Assembly: GCF_008035925.1 (NCBI RefSeq)
Contig: NZ_CP036264.1
Coordinates: forward strand, 7,163,641-7,227,640
Source of the DNA: Stieleria maiorica
Lineage (GTDB): Bacteria > Planctomycetota > Planctomycetia > Pirellulales > Pirellulaceae
Direction of reading: 5' to 3'
DNA length: 64,000 nt
The translations under genes and the position numbers were made by a program. Shown here in pieces: positions 8,920 to 18,038 of this stretch (its first letter is position 1; each line of letters opens with the position of its first letter). The notes under the pieces were generated by a model. It saw only the letters and a program-made list of their open reading frames with translations. It was not told where the DNA came from and searched no databases.

Positions 8920-10142
8920 GTAAGAAGTTTTGCAAGACCGTCACGTAGGCGGCCGACGCCTTCGCGGACCGATTGCGGATCCAACGCCCCGTACGAAAGA
9001 CGCAGCGAGCAGCCTTTCGATTCGCCGAACGCGCTGCCGGGCAGCACCGCGACGGAGAACCGGCGGATCAACGACTCCACCAGTGTCATATCGCTCTGAT
9101 CGGTTTGCAATTGGAACAACACATAAAACGCGCCCCGGGGGACGGCAAACCGGCACCGATCGCCCAGTTCGGAGAGCGACCCGAGTGTGGCATCGCGGAC
9201 CGCGGTCAAGCCGGCGATTCGCTCGCGACACCAGTCCGATCCGACCTCCAACGCCGCGGCGGCGGCCACCTGACAGACGATCGGCGGGCAAATCAAATTC
9301 GTGTCTTGGATCTTGCGGATGCCTTCGACCAGATGATTCGGCACGACGGAGTACCCGATCCGCCAGCCCGCCATCCCGTAGGACTTGGACAGCGAATACA
9401 ACGAAATCGTGTGTTCGCTCGCCCCGACGGCGGAACCGGGCGAATAGTGACGGACGCCGTCGTGCAGGAAGTACTCGTAGGCTTCGTCGGACAGATGGTA
9501 CAGCCCGCGGGCGGCGCACATCAAATTGATCTCCGCCAGGTCGCTTTGGGAATAAACCGCGCCGGTGGGGTTGTTGGGCGAGACGGTGACGATCGCTTTG
9601 GTCCGAGGGGTGATCGCGTCGCCGATCGCATCCAGGTCGGGTTGGTTCTGGTCGTCGGTCGCCACCACCACGGCGCGGCAACCGGCGATCTCGATCGCCA
9701 TGTGGTGATTGAAGTAATACGGGCTCAACAAGATGATCTCGTCGCCGATGTCCGCGATCGCCAGGATGGCGTTCAGAAATCCCATGTTCGACCCGGCCGA
9801 GCAGACCACCGACGATTGGTCGGCCTCCGGATCGATTCCGTTTTCGGCAATCAGCTTCTGCTGGATCAAGTCGATCAGCCGCTCGTTGCCGACGACGGGC
9901 CCGTAGCGATCTAAGCCGTGATCTTGCCCGGCCGCTTCACTGACCGCCTGAAATACCTCCGACGGCGGAGCGTAATGGACCACCCCCTGGCCGAGCGAAA
10001 TGGTCCCCGGATGTTCGCTCGTCCAACGTCCCACGATCGGAATGACGGGCGCTTGAACGTGTTGGATTCGGTTGGCAATCACTCGAGCGGATGGTCCTGT
10101 TGACGAATCAAAATCCACCGCGACACAACCAGCGATTGGCAC
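8916..10142 (-). CDS. PLP-dependent class I/II aminotransferase
   Basis: Fold-type I aminotransferase of 408 residues. Seen: SPNNPTG (N190/N191), D219 in LSDEAYEYF, the PLP lysine K253 (SLSKSYGMAGWRIGY) and R261. The N-terminal ISLGQGVVHYAPP segment is that of the aspartate/kynurenine/glutamine aminotransferase group. It is the first gene of a four-gene minus-strand run and overlaps the omega-amidase gene by 4 bp, suggesting a glutamine- or methionine-related transaminase. The start is a GTG with no clear Shine-Dalgarno; a GTG at residue 21 is an alternative. Exact substrate is not determinable from sequence. Confidence 0.9.
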   Translation of the reverse strand: MPIAGCVAVDFDSSTGPSARVIANRIQHVQAPVIPIVGRWTSEHPGTISLGQGVVHYAPPSEVFQAVSEAAGQDHGLDRYGPVVGNERLIDLIQQKLIAENGIDPEADQSSVVCSAGSNMGFLNAILAIADIGDEIILLSPYYFNHHMAIEIAGCRAVVVATDDQNQPDLDAIGDAITPRTKAIVTVSPNNPTGAVYSQSDLAEINLMCAARGLYHLSDEAYEYFLHDGVRHYSPGSAVGASEHTISLYSLSKSYGMAGWRIGYSVVPNHLVEGIRKIQDTNLICPPIVCQVAAAAALEVGSDWCRERIAGLTAVRDATLGSLSELGDRCRFAVPRGAFYVLFQLQTDQSDMTLVESLIRRFSVAVLPGSAFGESKGCSLRLSYGALDPQSVREGVGRLRDGLAKLLT

Positions 10143-10328
10143 GTCCGTGGGGCTGTTTGATCGGCATTCTTGTGCACCGCGGTCAGAGTGTCAAACCACA
10201 ACTACCGACGCATCGAAGGCACTCATTTTTTATCGGACCAGTGGGGGAGTCGTGTCACATGATTGCTCCGTCTCCGCTTGGGACCTAGGTACGGGGCAAG
10301 AACACTACGAATCCACGGAGAAAAAACG

Positions 10329-10658
10329 ATGAATCGGATCTTACTTGGGCTGGCCGTCGCGGTCGCCTGTTGCTGCGGCGCACGCGACGCGGATGCAAAA
10401 TTTGCCGGTGAGAGCGACTACGAGTACACCGTACTCTACGATCAGTCGACGTACAGCTTTTGGGATTTCTACTACGATCTGTACTACGACTTCGCCCTCT
10501 ACATCGAGTCTCCTTCCATTCCCGGCTATTGGCAAATGGTCGGGGATGAACCGTTTGATACGAGAGCCGAGGCCGAATACTGGGAAGCGTTTTTTGAATC
10601 GACGTACAACACCAGCATCGTGGCCATCCCCAGCACGCCCACCTGGTCGCGTCGCTAA
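10329..10658 (+). CDS. Small secreted tyrosine-rich protein, unknown function
   Basis: 109 residues with a clear Sec signal peptide (MNRILLGLAVAVACCCGARDADA). The mature part is short, acidic and rich in aromatic residues (YDQSTYSFWDFYYDLYYDF), without cysteines. The ATG at 10329 has GGAG about ten bases upstream and is followed after the stop by a strong hairpin, so this looks like a real single-gene unit. I recognise no family. Codon pattern is normal for the region. Confidence 0.72.
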   Translation: MNRILLGLAVAVACCCGARDADAKFAGESDYEYTVLYDQSTYSFWDFYYDLYYDFALYIESPSIPGYWQMVGDEPFDTRAEAEYWEAFFESTYNTSIVAIPSTPTWSRR

Positions 10659-10677
10659 GTTTGCAAGCGAATAGCCA

Positions 10678-10705
10678 AGTCTGCCAATCAACGGATTGGC
10701 AGACT
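10678..10705 (+). terminator. Hairpin after the small secreted-protein gene
   Basis: A perfect 12-bp stem (AGTCTGCCAATC / GATTGGCAGACT) closed by a 4-base loop (AACG), twenty bases after the stop codon at 10658. There is no clear T-run after it, so it may be an mRNA 3'-end stabiliser or a factor-assisted terminator. Confidence 0.6.
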
Positions 10706-11012
10706 CTAACGAGTTGAAATACAGGGCTAGTAAGAGAACGTCTCCTTTCCACGTCGGGAACGGGAGTCTTTCCAACTGTAGACAATCTGTCCGGGGTTTC
10801 GCCAGCACCCCTCGGGTTCAGCGTGTCGGCCCGGCGACCCTCAATCGACCAGCTTTCGATGCAAATTCCACCGCATGTGTCGGTTTCGGCATCGCGGAAT
10901 CATTTAACGAGGCGTGTTGCCCGCAGCAAATCGGGGGTTGCAATTGGCACACCAATTGCGTTGTGGACGTTGGAACACGTTGGCGCGCAATCGCATCTTG
11001 AGGAGATCGCTC
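10706..11012. other. Intergenic region, no feature recognised
   Basis: About 300 bases between the hairpin and the start of the prenyltransferase-repeat gene. I see no convincing gene, repeat or RNA in it. It presumably holds the promoter of the downstream gene, whose Shine-Dalgarno (GAGGAG) lies at its end. Confidence 0.5.
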
Positions 11013-12083
11013 TTGTTCAAATCCCATTGCATATCCATCACTCTATCGCTCGCTTGTTTGTTTGCCGAAGCAGCGAATGGGCAGAGCCAGCGATCGGATA
11101 CCGTCGGTTCAGTGACGAACCGAATCAGCGATCAAAGTGTCGGCGATTTCGAGCCCGATTACACCGCGATTTGCACGCTGGCGACGCTCAGAATGCGTGC
11201 CCTATCGGCGCCCAGTCCTTCGATGGATTCGGGGCTGGACGAATTGGCAAACGCGCTGGACAGCGACTCGGATCTCATGCCCGATGGGCGAGAAACACTT
11301 GGTCTGTCTTTTGCTTTGTTGGCGCTGTCTGAAGGAAACAGCAGCGGCAGATATGACCGCCAGATTCGATCGACGATCCGACGCATCGAGCAACTACAAT
11401 GGACACCCCGTCGGAAGTGCCAGCAGGATGATTTCCGTTTTGGCGGTGTGGGCTACCGACGAGTTTCTGCACCAGATCTTTATCACACCGCACTCGCGAT
11501 TCAAGCGCTGCGACAGGCGGGAGTCCCCAGCAACAGCCCGTTCATGAAGCGCGCTGTCGTTTTCTTTACGCGTTGCCAACGGCTCGATTGCGAGCGGTCC
11601 GCGTCAGTATCACGCAACAGTGGAGGCTTCGTGATCGATCCCTTCACCGGACGGACGGAGCATCCCTGCGGTGGACTCACCTGTGCGGGGATCAAAGGCT
11701 TGATCTTATGCGGTGTGCCGCCAACGGATCGGCGAATCAAATCTGCTGCAGCGTGGTTGAGCCAGAACTACACGCTGTCAGAGAATCCAGGCATCGGTGA
11801 TCCGAAATCGCGACTCTACGACTACTATTGGTCGTTTGCGACGGCAATGAACTTGCTGGGGCGAGAGACAATCGTCGATGCGAACCAGATCGACCACGAA
11901 TGGCGAACGGAACTGATTGACGCGATTCGGTTGCGACAGCAGGCCGATGGAAGTTGGGCGAATCCCGATGAATCCGAACACCTGCGCGAGACCATGCCGT
12001 TTTTCACGACCAGTCTTGCACTCTTGACGCTCGCCGAGACGCTCGCCGATCGCCCTGATTTGACGTCCAGCTCCAATCCGTGA
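11013..12083 (+). CDS. Secreted prenyltransferase/squalene-cyclase-repeat protein
   Basis: 356-residue protein with a signal peptide (CISITLSLACLFAEAANG) and an alpha/alpha-toroid-like body. Repeats of the prenyltransferase/squalene oxidase type are suggested by segments such as GFVIDPFTGRTEHPCGGLTCAGIKGLILCG, YYWSFATAMNLLG and LRQQADGSWANPDE; TTSLALLTLAETL closes the fold. The catalytic DxDD of squalene-hopene cyclase is not seen, so it is probably not a cyclase. I chose a TTG start at 11013 because GAGGAG lies seven bases upstream and it begins the signal peptide; the frame is open from 10914. Role unknown; many planctomycetes carry such proteins. Confidence 0.75.
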   Translation: MFKSHCISITLSLACLFAEAANGQSQRSDTVGSVTNRISDQSVGDFEPDYTAICTLATLRMRALSAPSPSMDSGLDELANALDSDSDLMPDGRETLGLSFALLALSEGNSSGRYDRQIRSTIRRIEQLQWTPRRKCQQDDFRFGGVGYRRVSAPDLYHTALAIQALRQAGVPSNSPFMKRAVVFFTRCQRLDCERSASVSRNSGGFVIDPFTGRTEHPCGGLTCAGIKGLILCGVPPTDRRIKSAAAWLSQNYTLSENPGIGDPKSRLYDYYWSFATAMNLLGRETIVDANQIDHEWRTELIDAIRLRQQADGSWANPDESEHLRETMPFFTTSLALLTLAETLADRPDLTSSSNP

Positions 12084-12185
12084 TCGGCCCCTGGAATCCG
12101 CTGCAATCGCGAATTCGCAGGTGACTGCCTTGCCCGTCATTGGACGCACGGGCCAGGCGAGTTCGATGTGCCCTGATTCGCAACG

Positions 12186-12707
12186 TCAGGGAGTTTCACC
12201 GGCGTGAGATTCTGCCAGCGATCTTTCCATCCGCTCCAACCTCAACTGAGCCAAGTGGTAGGTCGAGATCGGCCCCTCCAAGTCGTCTCGTTCGCAGCGG
12301 GAATAGTAGCGTTTTGCGATTTCGCTCACCCCACTTCGTTCAGCGATGATTCCCTGGGTGAGTCGGTCGAATCGATTCAATTCAACACCGGTCGCGACAG
12401 ATAAATCGCGCAAAATAGCAATCGCGTCTTGGTATTTGCCGTTACTGGCCAGTGCAACCGCGAAGGTTTTCACGACAAACGGGAAGCGATACCCAAATTC
12501 GGCGACAAGGTTTCGGAGCAAGTCCTCCGCCTGATCGAACTTGCGACCTGGTTGGTAAAGAAACAATCGACCCGCCATCAGTTTTCCACGCGGTGATAGC
12601 GAATGCAGGTTCACCAGCTCGCTCAAATACTGCGCTGCGACATCAAACTTGCCTTGCGTACTAGCCGCCGATGCCAACGCAAGCAGAGCTGGTTCGTCAT
12701 TCGGCAT
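12186..12707 (-). CDS. TPR-repeat protein, C-terminal part (downstream of a frameshift)
   Basis: 173 residues of helical TPR-like sequence (EPALLALASAASTQGKFDVAAQYLSEL). It begins six bases after the stop of the open frame at 12713-13015, in a different frame. Reading upstream of its ATG in its own frame gives ERLKR, which completes the TPR helix broken in the other frame (LFKLAMSG). This part is therefore most likely the continuation of the upstream TPR gene rather than an independent gene. Function unknown; TPRs mediate protein contacts. Confidence 0.6.
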   Translation of the reverse strand: MPNDEPALLALASAASTQGKFDVAAQYLSELVNLHSLSPRGKLMAGRLFLYQPGRKFDQAEDLLRNLVAEFGYRFPFVVKTFAVALASNGKYQDAIAILRDLSVATGVELNRFDRLTQGIIAERSGVSEIAKRYYSRCERDDLEGPISTYHLAQLRLERMERSLAESHAGETP

Positions 12708-12712
12708 GCGTT

Positions 12713-13015
12713 TCAGCCGCTCATCGCCAGTTTAAAAAGCTCTTCCGCTTTCCCGAGTTTGAGAAGCGTCGATGCCAATTCATGAAACGGCTCGGAGTCA
12801 TTGGGGTGCGCGTGAACCATCTGGGAGGCGAGATCGGCCCGCTCAGCGTCCCGACCCAACTGACGCAGTGCGCTGAGTCGAGCCCGATCGATTTGTAATT
12901 GCTGAATCCCGCTAAATCCATCACGCCTTCGGTTCAGTGTCCGGAGAGATTCTTGGGCCAGATCGCTGCTGCTCGCCAATGCGGCGGCCGGGACTAGCGA
13001 TCCGGTGCCGCCCAC
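12713..13015 (-). CDS. TPR-repeat protein, N-terminal part (ends at a frameshift)
   Basis: About 100 residues with TPR-like helices (DRARLSALRQLGRDAERADLAS; NDSEPFHELASTLLKLGKAEELFKL). The GTG start at 13015 has GGAGGT five bases upstream; a TTG at 13018 would be too close. The frame ends at TGA just where the TPR helix continues in another frame in the neighbouring 12186-12707 segment. Either the gene is a recent pseudogene, or a one-base sequencing error or programmed shift is present. Confidence 0.6.
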   Translation of the reverse strand: MGGTGSLVPAAALASSSDLAQESLRTLNRRRDGFSGIQQLQIDRARLSALRQLGRDAERADLASQMVHAHPNDSEPFHELASTLLKLGKAEELFKLAMSG

Positions 13016-13125
13016 CAATCACCTCCAGATTTGCTTGCAATTCGCTGGTGCGACGGTGGCTGGCGAGAATGGTGGGTGGCACCCAATGGAAGCCGCTGGT
13101 TTGACGTACGACGCGCAGGATAGGG

Positions 13126-13169
13126 CCAATAGGACCTATGCGTCCTCTGTGTCCTCTAGGTCCTATTGG
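13126..13169. repeat. Perfect 13-bp inverted repeat between lepA and the TPR gene
   Basis: CCAATAGGACCTA (13126-13138) and its exact reverse complement TAGGTCCTATTGG (13157-13169) flank an 18-base loop that repeats GTCCTC-like words. It lies downstream of lepA and upstream of the TPR gene and could act as a transcript end for lepA. No T-run follows. Confidence 0.75.
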
Positions 13170-13227
13170 AGATCGCGGCCATCGGTTGCTAGACCGTTCG
13201 ATGCGCTCAGCCGTGCCGCGAGATGGA

Positions 13228-15024
13228 TTAATCCTTGTCGGCGCGCAACACCGAGACGAAGGCTTTTTGGGGGATGTTGACGCTGCCGAACTGCTTCATC
13301 TTGGCCTTGCCTTTCTTCTGTTTCTCCAACAGCTTTTTCTTCCGCGTCACGTCACCGCCGTACAGTTTTGCGGTCACGTCTTTACGATAGGGCTGGATCG
13401 TCGCGCGGGCGATGATGGTGCCTCCGATCGCGCCCTGGATGGGGATCTTGAACTGGTGCCTGGGAATCGCTTCGGCGAGCTGTTCACAGTAGTGCAGCGC
13501 ACGCGCCCGCGCTTTGTCGCGGTGCACCAGATAGGCCAGCGCATCGACCGGTTCTTTGTTGACCAGGATGTCAACTTTGACGACGTCGGTTTTGCGGTAT
13601 TCGATCGGTTCATAATCGAACGATCCATAACCGCGGGTGATCATTTTTAGTTTGCCGTAGAAATCGAACAGCACTTCGCCCAGCGGCATTTCGCTGGTCA
13701 CTTCGACCCGCCCGGCGGAAAGGTAGTTCATCGATTGGCTTTCCGAGCGATGTTCGCGGCACAATTCCATCACCGAGCCGACGAATTCCTCCGGCGTCAG
13801 GATCGACGCCTTGATGTACGGTTCGGTCGCCGAATCGATGTTCGACGGGTCGGGCCAATACGACGGATTGTCGACCTCGACGGTGGTGCCGTCCTTCAGC
13901 GCCAGAATGTACTTGACCGAGGGTGCCGAGATGACCAAGCCGATGTCGAATTCGCGCTGCAAACGTTCCTGAATCACGTCCAAGTGCAGCAGCCCCAGGA
14001 ATCCACAGCGGAACCCGAACCCCAGGGCGGCCGAGGAGTCTTTTTCGTAGGTCAACGCGGCGTCGTTGATCGACAGTTTTTCCAGTGCCTTGGTCAGGTC
14101 TTGATACTCATCGGTGCTCATCGGATAGACCGATGAAAACACAACCTGTTTGGCTTTCTGGTATCCCGGGATGGGAGCGTCTGCCGGTCGATCTTGGAGC
14201 GTGATGGTGTCGCCGATCTCGATGTCTTGAACGCTTTTGACGCCGGCGACGATGTAGCCGACCTCGCCGGCGGCGAGTTGTTTTCGCGGGTTCAGCTTGA
14301 ATTGGTTGTAACCGAGTTCATCGACCTTGTAGTCGTGGCCGCCGTGCATGAAATGGATCGCCTGGCCGGTTTTGAGCGTGCCCTCCATGACGCGACATTG
14401 CAAAATGACTCCGCGGTACTTGTCGAAGTGGGCGTCGAAGACCAGTGCCTTCAGCGGTGCATCCGGGTCGCCTTTCGGTGGCGGCAGATGCTCGACGATC
14501 CCTTCCAACACGTCTTCGATGCCCTGGCCGGTTTTCGCCGAAACCGGAATGGCCGCGAACGGGTCCAGGCCCAGGTCCGCGTCGATTTCTTCGCGGACCC
14601 GATCGACGTCCGCCGCCGGCAGATCGATCTTGTTGATCACCGGCAACATCTCCAGGTCGTACTCCATTGCCAGGTACAGGTTCGCGACCGTTTGAGCCTC
14701 GACGCCCTGGGACGCATCGACGACCATCAAGGCACCTTCACAGGCCATCAACGACCGTCGAACTTCGTGCGAGAAATCCACGTGCCCGGGCGTATCGATC
14801 AAATTCAGTTGATACTCTTGGCCGTCCCTGGCGGTGTAGGCCAGCGTGATCGTGTTGCTCTTGATCGTGATCCCTCGTTCACGTTCGATGTCCATCGAGT
14901 CGAGCATCTGGTCATGGAATTCACGTTGCGTGACCCCGCCACAGGCCTGAATCAGTCGGTCGGCCAGGGTCGATTTTCCATGATCGATATGGGCAATGAT
15001 GCAAAAGTTCCGAATCTGTTTCAT
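13228..15024 (-). CDS. lepA: Elongation factor 4 (LepA), back-translocating GTPase
   Basis: Ribosome-associated GTPase that acts in translation quality control and ribosome assembly. GTPase motifs are all present: G1 AHIDHGKST (11-19), G2 region RERGITIKS, G3 DTPGHVDF, G4 NKIDLPAAD, G5 SAKTGQG. The LepA-specific C-terminal segments (YGGDVTRKKKLLEKQKKGKAKMK) are present. The start at 15024 gives 598 residues, the normal length; the frame is open to 15072 but the extra residues are not family-like. It is followed after 200 bp by the TPR gene on the same strand. Confidence 0.98.
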   Translation of the reverse strand: MKQIRNFCIIAHIDHGKSTLADRLIQACGGVTQREFHDQMLDSMDIERERGITIKSNTITLAYTARDGQEYQLNLIDTPGHVDFSHEVRRSLMACEGALMVVDASQGVEAQTVANLYLAMEYDLEMLPVINKIDLPAADVDRVREEIDADLGLDPFAAIPVSAKTGQGIEDVLEGIVEHLPPPKGDPDAPLKALVFDAHFDKYRGVILQCRVMEGTLKTGQAIHFMHGGHDYKVDELGYNQFKLNPRKQLAAGEVGYIVAGVKSVQDIEIGDTITLQDRPADAPIPGYQKAKQVVFSSVYPMSTDEYQDLTKALEKLSINDAALTYEKDSSAALGFGFRCGFLGLLHLDVIQERLQREFDIGLVISAPSVKYILALKDGTTVEVDNPSYWPDPSNIDSATEPYIKASILTPEEFVGSVMELCREHRSESQSMNYLSAGRVEVTSEMPLGEVLFDFYGKLKMITRGYGSFDYEPIEYRKTDVVKVDILVNKEPVDALAYLVHRDKARARALHYCEQLAEAIPRHQFKIPIQGAIGGTIIARATIQPYRKDVTAKLYGGDVTRKKKLLEKQKKGKAKMKQFGSVNIPQKAFVSVLRADKD

Positions 15025-15262
15025 ACGCCGGGGTCTTGCGACAAAAAGCGGAAAGAAGAAGCCGATCTCCAATCGTAGTGGATCGGGGCTCCGATCAACA
15101 GGGATTGATCGCCGGGGGGCAGGTCAGGCCGTGCCAGACGGCCCACCGGCATGCCCAAGGAGGCGACCATCTGGCCAGACGTGCAGAGGCACTCGTCGTC
15201 TACCGCAAATCAATTTTCGGGTTGACGATGCGTTGCCAGGGTCGCCGTGTTCTCCGAATTCG

Positions 15263-15292
15263 GCGGAGCAATAAAGCGAAGCTTTCCTCCGC
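15263..15292. terminator. Nested hairpin between the haloperoxidase gene and lepA
   Basis: Outer stem GCGGAG/CTCCGC and inner stem AAAGC/GCTTT with a GAA loop. It lies 60 bp downstream of the haloperoxidase gene end (minus strand) and could be its transcript end. The rest of 15025-15353 shows no gene. Confidence 0.35.
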
Positions 15293-15353
15293 GTCGACCT
15301 CGGAGAGGACGGCGACTGCCCAGCCCAATCGGGAACGAAGCTGCGGAAGACGA

Positions 15354-17843
15354 CTACGACGAACCGATCGTGCCGTCGATGTATTGCTGAGCCCGCTGCC
15401 AGACGGCCATGCCGATGTCATTGCCAAGTTTCCGGCCGCGGAGATCTCCGTCGTCAAAGTGAATCCCTCCGTAGATGCGAGACAGGCCCGCTTCATCGGC
15501 TGCATCGCGGAACGTCGGCCACTGCAGCGTCACCGCCGCCGCCGGGACGTCACCGGGTTCAAACCGCGATTCTCCGACGTCAAAGCTGACTTCTCCGCCG
15601 AATTCTGGTGAACCGGCAAACAGTTCCAGAATCGTCGCACCGGCGGCACTAAAACTGCTGTGGCCCGACGTGTATTCTGCAAACGGGGGGGAGGGGTCGC
15701 TGCCGGGTGTTTGGTAGGTCAGAAACTCCGTCGCCGCAATGGACTCGGTCGTACCGGTCAGGGGCGACCAAACGTCGATCAAGTAGCTTCCCGAGGCCTG
15801 ATCGAGTTCGCCGATCAACCCCAGTTCACCGAGTTCACGGATGACGCGGACCGGACGGGCGTAATCGTAAAACGCCTTGGCTTCCCAGGTGGCGATGCCG
15901 GCATCAAAGACCGCGTTGGACAGGGCGAAGAACAGCCCGGCGTCTTGGTCCAACGAGTGTTCGTCTCGCCCGGAAAGGAATTGCCCAAAGCTCATCCAAG
16001 TGCCTGGCGGAAATGACGTGCTTCCCCCGTCTTCCCAAAATTCGGCGATCAACTTTTGCCGATCGGTCAAATCGGCACTGGCATCGATGACACGCTGGGC
16101 TTGAGCGATGAAGTCGGGATTGATGAGCGTTCCGATCAACGAACGGTCAAGATTCACCACGGATTGATCGGCCAGGGTGATGGTTTTGCTGACCAGATCC
16201 ACGGTGCCGTCAACCAACAAGAACGGTTCCGGAGGTTCGGGGCGAAACTGAGACGCCGTGGTCAAACTAAACGGAGTGACATCGGACCAATGGGGTGTCA
16301 AGAAGCGTTGTTCGCGGATGGCGGTCGTGGCGGTGGCATCGATCGGCACGTACTCCGGCGTCCATGCACCGATGACGAGGGTTTGCCCGACGGCGTTGAC
16401 CGGAGCGTAGGCGGACACGTTGGAGTATCTGACGCCGGAAACCCCGTCTGGGCTGTCGCCGAGCTGGTTTGACCCATCGGCGTGCCGCACTTTCAAAAGT
16501 TCCGCGGCCATCACATTGCCGATGCCCGCGGGCGTGGTCACGTCCGTGGACTGGTTGTCGCGATCGTATCCTAATGCGATCATCAAGTCGTCAAAAACGT
16601 GCCGGGCTTCGGGGAACAGGTCCAGCAAAACCCGGTAGGCGGCATGGCTCATCGCTTCGGCCTTGTTGGCATCTGTATTTTCGCTCGCAGGACGCTGCAA
16701 CACGTCCTGGTTGACCGTCGAGACCGCGTCGGCATCGTAGGCCGACCAAGCGTCGAACATCGCGGTGTGGACCATGGCGTAGGCGCGTGAGGCGACGGTC
16801 GGGCCGGGAGAGGTTGCCACAACACCTTTTTGCGCCGCAACATCCCAACGCACCGAGATGGTTGGGTCCGCCGTCGACACCGTCACAAATTGAGAATGCG
16901 GATCCATGACCAAATCAGCGGTTTGATGGACCAGCAGTGGGAATTGCCCCGCGGAGATTTCATTGCCAGCCAAATCGCAAAGCCGCGGTGACAAGGTGAT
17001 GCGATATTCGCCATCGTTGAGCTTGTCGGCAAAACCGAGCGTCAACCGATGTGCCGCGTTCTGCGTGACCGTTTCGATCGGAACCGAATCGATCACATTG
17101 CCCGCGGCAGTCACTTCGACCGCATAGTTGCTTTCGCCGATCGCTTCGGGGGCCAACGGTTCGTCAAACAGAAACTCAACGCTTCGCTGACGCAGTCGCA
17201 ATCGACCCTCGTCGGCGTCCAGCACCGGTGTGGGGACGGTGCGATCGATCGACAGGATGAATTCGATCGATGCATTTCTACCCGGAATCGAAATCGCGAT
17301 CTCGTGGTCGCCGTCTTCCAGGCGACCGGAGACCAGACCGTCGATGTCGTTGTCGGAGAGCACCAGGCGGCCGTCGACTTCAAACCCAGATAGATTGTCG
17401 AACGGTGTTCCGTCGATCGACAACTCGATTTCGTCGAGAAACTCCGAGGCCCAGATTTCGATTCCCGGCGCGTTGGTCAACAGATCGTAGTTTGCCTGTC
17501 CGGCGAATCCCGAGTCATGAATCAGCCGCGACGCGATTGCCGGATCATCGTCGATCAATTCATTGATGACCAACAGCACGTCATGGGGGGTGACTTCACC
17601 GTTGCCGGTCACATCGGGGAAAAAGCCGGCACCGAGTTGGGGCGTCGGCTGGTCGCGGAGCAAGTCGATGACCGCCAGCGCATCGAGTTGCGAAACCTGC
17701 AAGTCCAAATTGACATCGCGCGGCTGATAGGGACTTTGCAGATCTCCGGCAAGCAGCATCCGCTCGGCCAATCGTTCGAATTGTCCCCGCCGTCGGTTGC
17801 GTCGTCGTCGTTGTGTGTGATCGCCCGTCACCTGCTTCCTCAT
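15354..17843 (-). CDS. Secreted vanadium-haloperoxidase-family protein with N-terminal dockerin
   Basis: 829-residue exported protein. The leader FERLAERMLLAGD is the planctomycete surface-protein motif. Near residues 43-100 lie two dockerin-like calcium loops (DVNLDLQVSQLDALAVIDLL and the following DVTGNGEVTPHDVLLVINEL), then an Ig-like region (about 190-310), then a PAP2/vanadium-haloperoxidase domain. The phosphate/vanadate-binding signatures are ARPVRVIRE (near 665), YTSGHSSFSAAG (near 727) and SRIYGGIHFDDGD (near 790). The family either oxidises halides with H2O2 or acts as a phosphatase; both share the site. It follows the giant surface-protein gene by 195 bp on the same strand, suggesting co-expression and perhaps joint surface assembly through dockerins. 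Catalytic activity is unproven. Confidence 0.85.
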   Translation of the reverse strand: MRKQVTGDHTQRRRRNRRRGQFERLAERMLLAGDLQSPYQPRDVNLDLQVSQLDALAVIDLLRDQPTPQLGAGFFPDVTGNGEVTPHDVLLVINELIDDDPAIASRLIHDSGFAGQANYDLLTNAPGIEIWASEFLDEIELSIDGTPFDNLSGFEVDGRLVLSDNDIDGLVSGRLEDGDHEIAISIPGRNASIEFILSIDRTVPTPVLDADEGRLRLRQRSVEFLFDEPLAPEAIGESNYAVEVTAAGNVIDSVPIETVTQNAAHRLTLGFADKLNDGEYRITLSPRLCDLAGNEISAGQFPLLVHQTADLVMDPHSQFVTVSTADPTISVRWDVAAQKGVVATSPGPTVASRAYAMVHTAMFDAWSAYDADAVSTVNQDVLQRPASENTDANKAEAMSHAAYRVLLDLFPEARHVFDDLMIALGYDRDNQSTDVTTPAGIGNVMAAELLKVRHADGSNQLGDSPDGVSGVRYSNVSAYAPVNAVGQTLVIGAWTPEYVPIDATATTAIREQRFLTPHWSDVTPFSLTTASQFRPEPPEPFLLVDGTVDLVSKTITLADQSVVNLDRSLIGTLINPDFIAQAQRVIDASADLTDRQKLIAEFWEDGGSTSFPPGTWMSFGQFLSGRDEHSLDQDAGLFFALSNAVFDAGIATWEAKAFYDYARPVRVIRELGELGLIGELDQASGSYLIDVWSPLTGTTESIAATEFLTYQTPGSDPSPPFAEYTSGHSSFSAAGATILELFAGSPEFGGEVSFDVGESRFEPGDVPAAAVTLQWPTFRDAADEAGLSRIYGGIHFDDGDLRGRKLGNDIGMAVWQRAQQYIDGTIGSS

Positions 17844-18038
17844 CGATCGCCCGTCATTTCGACGTACTGAAATACGCAGCCGTGACTATAGTTCGTCCGA
17901 TGAAATTGAGCGACGCAGGAAGATCGCGCCGTAGAGCATTTTTCGGTCCAGGGGCCGATCGCCGATAAAACCGTCACGTTGTGCGACCGCGACGCGGGTG
18001 AACGTCGCGATCGCACCGGATCGTTCAGCCGACGGAGG

